A stretch of DNA of 64,000 nt from Gammaproteobacteria bacterium (lineage in GTDB: Bacteria > Pseudomonadota > Gammaproteobacteria > Pseudomonadales > Pseudohongiellaceae): NCBI GenBank assembly GCA_030828385.1, contig JAURCS010000002.1, positions 1-64,000 on the forward strand. Direction: 5' to 3'. This document shows positions 61,354 to 64,000 of this stretch, piece by piece. The translations under genes were made by a program, and so were the position numbers. The number at the start of each line of letters is the position of its first letter. Position 1 is the stretch's first letter. The notes under the pieces are model-generated. The model was given only the letters and a program-made list of their open reading frames with translations. It was not told the DNA's origin and ran no database searches.

Positions 61354-63825
61354 CTAATTTGCTGCCGCCAGAGTTTCATTGTCGGCGTTATGCTTCATAC
61401 GAAACTGCTCACTGTTCACGATATTCAGAACCAGCGCCGAGAAGCGGTAATCATCGCCCTCTGCTTCCCGTACAATACGCCTTACTGTTGGCATATCCTG
61501 ATATTCGATACTGCGACCCAGGCCAAAGGTCATCAGTTTTTCGGTAAATGTTTGCACAAACTGATCCGGCCTGCTCAGGATTGCCTGCCGCAGGGCAACC
61601 GGACCATCAACGGGAGTGCCATCTGCCAGCACCCCGGAAGAATCGATGGGTGTTCTGGCCTGACGATCATTATCACGCCAGCGTCCAACCGCATCAAAAT
61701 TTTCCAGGGCAAAGCCGAGCGGATCAATCACCCCGTGACAGCCATTGCAGGACGGGTTAACCCGATGCATTTCAAGGCGCTCCCTTACCGTGGTGTATTC
61801 CTGACCTTCTTCTATCTCAACAAAACCTTCCACATCTGGCGGTGGTGCTGCTGGCGGTGTACCCATGATGTTTTCCAGTAGCCAGGCCCCGCGTAATACC
61901 GGTGAGGTACGATTTGGATAGGACGACACCATGAGTACCCCGCCTTTCCCCAGAATGCCCCAACGTCTTTCATCTGCCAGTGTGACCTTGCGAAATTCTG
62001 AACCACGAATGCCATTGAAGCCGTAATGCAAGGCCAGGTTTTCATTCAGGTATGTATGATCTGCGGTAAGTAAATCCAGTACACTGCGATCTTCACTGAA
62101 TATACTCTGCATAAACAGCAGGGCTTCCTGTGTCAGATCTGCCCTGATATTGCCATCAACATCACGAAACAGTTTTCCATCAGGGGTAATATTTTCAAGC
62201 TCAGCCAGACCCAGCCATTGATAGCCAAAATTACGCGCCAGATTCTCCGCGCGCGGATCTTTCAGCATTCTCTTAACCTGCTGTTCCAGTATCACCGGAT
62301 CTTTCAGCCCGTCATCGATGGCAATCTCCAGCAATACTTCATCAGGAATTGAGCTCCAGAGAAAAAAAGACAGCCGTGATGCCAGCTCCAGACTGCTAAG
62401 CTCAAAGGTGGCGCCGGGCGGCAATGACTCGGGTACTGGTTCCAGCCGGTAAAGGAATTTCGGGTGTACCAGAATGCCTGACAAGGCAAAGGATATCCCT
62501 TTCTCAAAACCGCCATCGGCATAACCCGCCTGATACATGCGCATTAACAGTTCGCTATCTTCATCCGCCAGAAATCCACGAAAGGCTTCACTGGCAAGAT
62601 CTGTGATGATGTTTCTTGCACAGGTTACTTCTTCCACATCATTGTCCGGGTGGCAGGAAAAGATTCTGTCGCGACTGGGTGTTGAGCTTAATCCCGTGGC
62701 ATTAACCGGACCATAGATTTCAAACTGCCGGACATCGACAATAGCATCCTGGCCCTTTCGCGGGGTCAACTGCTGCAAGGGGGCGTCTGATTCAGCAAAG
62801 GAGCGATGCAGAAAAAACACGGCAACTTTATGGGGACCCGCCGTAGTCGTTAGGGGAATATCGCGGATTCTTGCATTAAGGGCATCCACAGCCGGGGCGC
62901 GCAGCTTGTCCAGTTGCTCCGCTTCCTCCATGCCGCCAATGGTTGTTTCGAAAAATTTCCTGCCATCAATAGTGGCGATCAGAGTATTACCATGCTCCAT
63001 ACTGCCAACTGCCAGCCCCGATGCCATGCTGGCAATATTCAGCAGGTAGTCACCATCACTGGGGAAATAATGCTCCACTACGGCGCCGCCCCGCGAGCCC
63101 AGTGGTAAACCATCAATATGAAATGACTGTCCAACTGTTGAAAAGGAGTACGGCGTACCCGATGCTCTGGCAGTTGCCGAACCAATCGCCTGCTCACTGA
63201 CCACTCTGGCAGCACCAAGGTACTGATCAATAAAGGAAGGTGTTACCTGCAAGGCGGTAGCTATATTGTCAAAACCATCTTCTGCACCATCAACCGGAAG
63301 CAGTGCCGCCGGATCGATATCCAGCTTTAACAAATCCCTGATGGCATTGGCATATTCAGTCCGATTCAGGCGATGCAGCAGTTTCTCACCAGGGTCGACA
63401 AATTCTGCAGGTTGATCGAGATTACCCTCCAGCCAGGCTACAAATTGATTGATCTGCTGATTGGCAGGCTTTTCCTGGCCCGGAGGTGGCATCATTCTGC
63501 CACGCAGCTTTCGTACCACTTTTTCCCAGACCTCGGCATCTGCACTAATGGCATTGTGATCCAGCAGATCAAAGGCAAGCCCTCCGCTGTAATCATCGAG
63601 ATTGTGGCAATCGACACAATATTCACTGAGCAGGGCCCATTGTGTTTCTGCCTGCGCCTCCAACTCTGACGGCGAAAGAATGGCCGTCTCAACTGGCATA
63701 TCGGCAACAGCTGATCCGTCGTTATCGCGGCAAGCCGCCAGTAACAGAAATGAAGCCAACAGCACGCCGGCCCTGAATTTCAGGCCAAGGCTATTCACGG
63801 ACTTTGCTTGAGGAACGATAACCAT
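61354..63825 (-). CDS. Diheme DUF1587/1595/1592/1588/1585 lipoprotein, triad C
   Basis: 823 residues. A lipoprotein signal, SFLLLAACRD with Cys32, sets it apart from triads A and B, which have cleaved Sec signals. Heme motif 1 is CVDCH (70-74). DUF1587 (HRLNRTEYANAIRDLLKLDI), DUF1595 (CARNIITDLASEAFRGFLA), DUF1592 (LASRLSFFLWSSIPDEVLLE), DUF1588 (LGKGGVLMVSSYPNRTSPVL) and DUF1585 follow, with heme motif 2 CNGCH (693-697) before VIDPLGFALENFD. First gene of the minus-strand run, in effect. Confidence 0.88.
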   Translation of the reverse strand: MVIVPQAKSVNSLGLKFRAGVLLASFLLLAACRDNDGSAVADMPVETAILSPSELEAQAETQWALLSEYCVDCHNLDDYSGGLAFDLLDHNAISADAEVWEKVVRKLRGRMMPPPGQEKPANQQINQFVAWLEGNLDQPAEFVDPGEKLLHRLNRTEYANAIRDLLKLDIDPAALLPVDGAEDGFDNIATALQVTPSFIDQYLGAARVVSEQAIGSATARASGTPYSFSTVGQSFHIDGLPLGSRGGAVVEHYFPSDGDYLLNIASMASGLAVGSMEHGNTLIATIDGRKFFETTIGGMEEAEQLDKLRAPAVDALNARIRDIPLTTTAGPHKVAVFFLHRSFAESDAPLQQLTPRKGQDAIVDVRQFEIYGPVNATGLSSTPSRDRIFSCHPDNDVEEVTCARNIITDLASEAFRGFLADEDSELLMRMYQAGYADGGFEKGISFALSGILVHPKFLYRLEPVPESLPPGATFELSSLELASRLSFFLWSSIPDEVLLEIAIDDGLKDPVILEQQVKRMLKDPRAENLARNFGYQWLGLAELENITPDGKLFRDVDGNIRADLTQEALLFMQSIFSEDRSVLDLLTADHTYLNENLALHYGFNGIRGSEFRKVTLADERRWGILGKGGVLMVSSYPNRTSPVLRGAWLLENIMGTPPAAPPPDVEGFVEIEEGQEYTTVRERLEMHRVNPSCNGCHGVIDPLGFALENFDAVGRWRDNDRQARTPIDSSGVLADGTPVDGPVALRQAILSRPDQFVQTFTEKLMTFGLGRSIEYQDMPTVRRIVREAEGDDYRFSALVLNIVNSEQFRMKHNADNETLAAAN

Positions 63826-63894
63826 GGTGTTATTTTTTTATTACTTTTATGCTTCCAATACTTGTTAATTTAATTATTTCTTCGCAGCGTTTGC

Positions 63895-64000
63895 TTACGG
63901 AATATTTAACAATCTGAAATTCTGGGCATCGCGATAACGTCCCTGAAAACTCTGGAAAGCCAGTGTCATAAACAGGGTTGGGTCACCCATTTGCGCCTCA
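63895..64000 (-). CDS. Partial gene, C-terminal end only
   Basis: The last 34 codons of a minus-strand gene that enters from the right: EAQMGDPTLFMTLAFQSFQG, then RYRDAQNFRLLNIP and TAA at 63895. It is in the same direction as triad C and 69 bases upstream of the diheme gene, so it may head the same operon. Too short to identify. Confidence 0.5.
   Translation of the reverse strand, partial: EAQMGDPTLFMTLAFQSFQGRYRDAQNFRLLNIP

Overview
The window looks like accessory chromosome from a gammaproteobacterium, probably marine. NhaB, YebC, MarR, a VanA-type oxygenase and a Cus system all fit that class. I cannot name the genus. Four repeats made of a tRNA 3' half lie in the first third and no integrase gene is visible, so much of the left side reads as gene cassettes stacked at a tRNA-type attachment site.

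Region 1-20.9 kb (cassettes). Copy 1 of the repeat (1-77) abuts a 5'-truncated vanillyl-alcohol-oxidase-family gene with its cytochrome c and a DoxX-like protein. A junction near 1430 leads into a minus-strand copper/silver locus: truncated DUF5676 protein, MerR regulator with a textbook 19-bp-spacer promoter, CopC, CusA, CusB (with a fused CusF-like end), CusC and a Met/His/Cys-rich periplasmic protein. Copy 2 (9281) precedes a 2-hydroxyacid dehydrogenase, a lipoprotein sulfatase and an Mpo1-like protein. Copy 3 (12739) precedes NhaB and two tandem G8-domain proteins resembling the animal hyaluronan-degrading CEMIP. A decayed copy 4 lies at 20818.

Region 20.9-36.9 kb (aromatic and secreted enzymes). 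A MarR regulator and a double-dyad operator face a VanA-type Rieske oxygenase with a stand-alone VanB-type ferredoxin. Then come a decayed gene, an RRM protein, YebC, and a plus-strand operon holding both subunits of a hydroquinone 1,2-dioxygenase with all four iron ligands present. Around them lie pairs of secreted proteins: a DUF6152 protein beside a second family marked by a GxSxGxWxxDxLVxxT signature. An endostatin-like protein, alpha/beta hydrolases, a cupin, a beta-lactamase-fold esterase and a Tat-exported two-domain VOC protein follow.

Region 37-64 kb (three triads). Three times the window repeats a set of a secreted ankyrin-repeat protein, a large diheme DUF1587/1595/1592/1588/1585 protein and a Tat-exported DUF1552 protein (37.0-42.2 plus, 51.2-56.6 plus, 58.4-63.8 minus). 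Between them lie a PQQ quinohemoprotein dehydrogenase, an SMP-30-like propeller, an SCE4755-type LPMO-like protein, an aromatic-acid MFS transporter and an NTF2-like protein. A DUF6152-partner fusion protein follows the third triad.

Inference: the right half is a secreted or periplasmic oxidative system for phenolic or similar compounds. PQQ and heme enzymes would act outside the cytoplasm, an AAHS transporter would bring acids in, and Rieske and ring-cleavage dioxygenases would act inside. The Ank/DUF1592/DUF1552 triad and the DUF6152/partner pair are the least-described parts.
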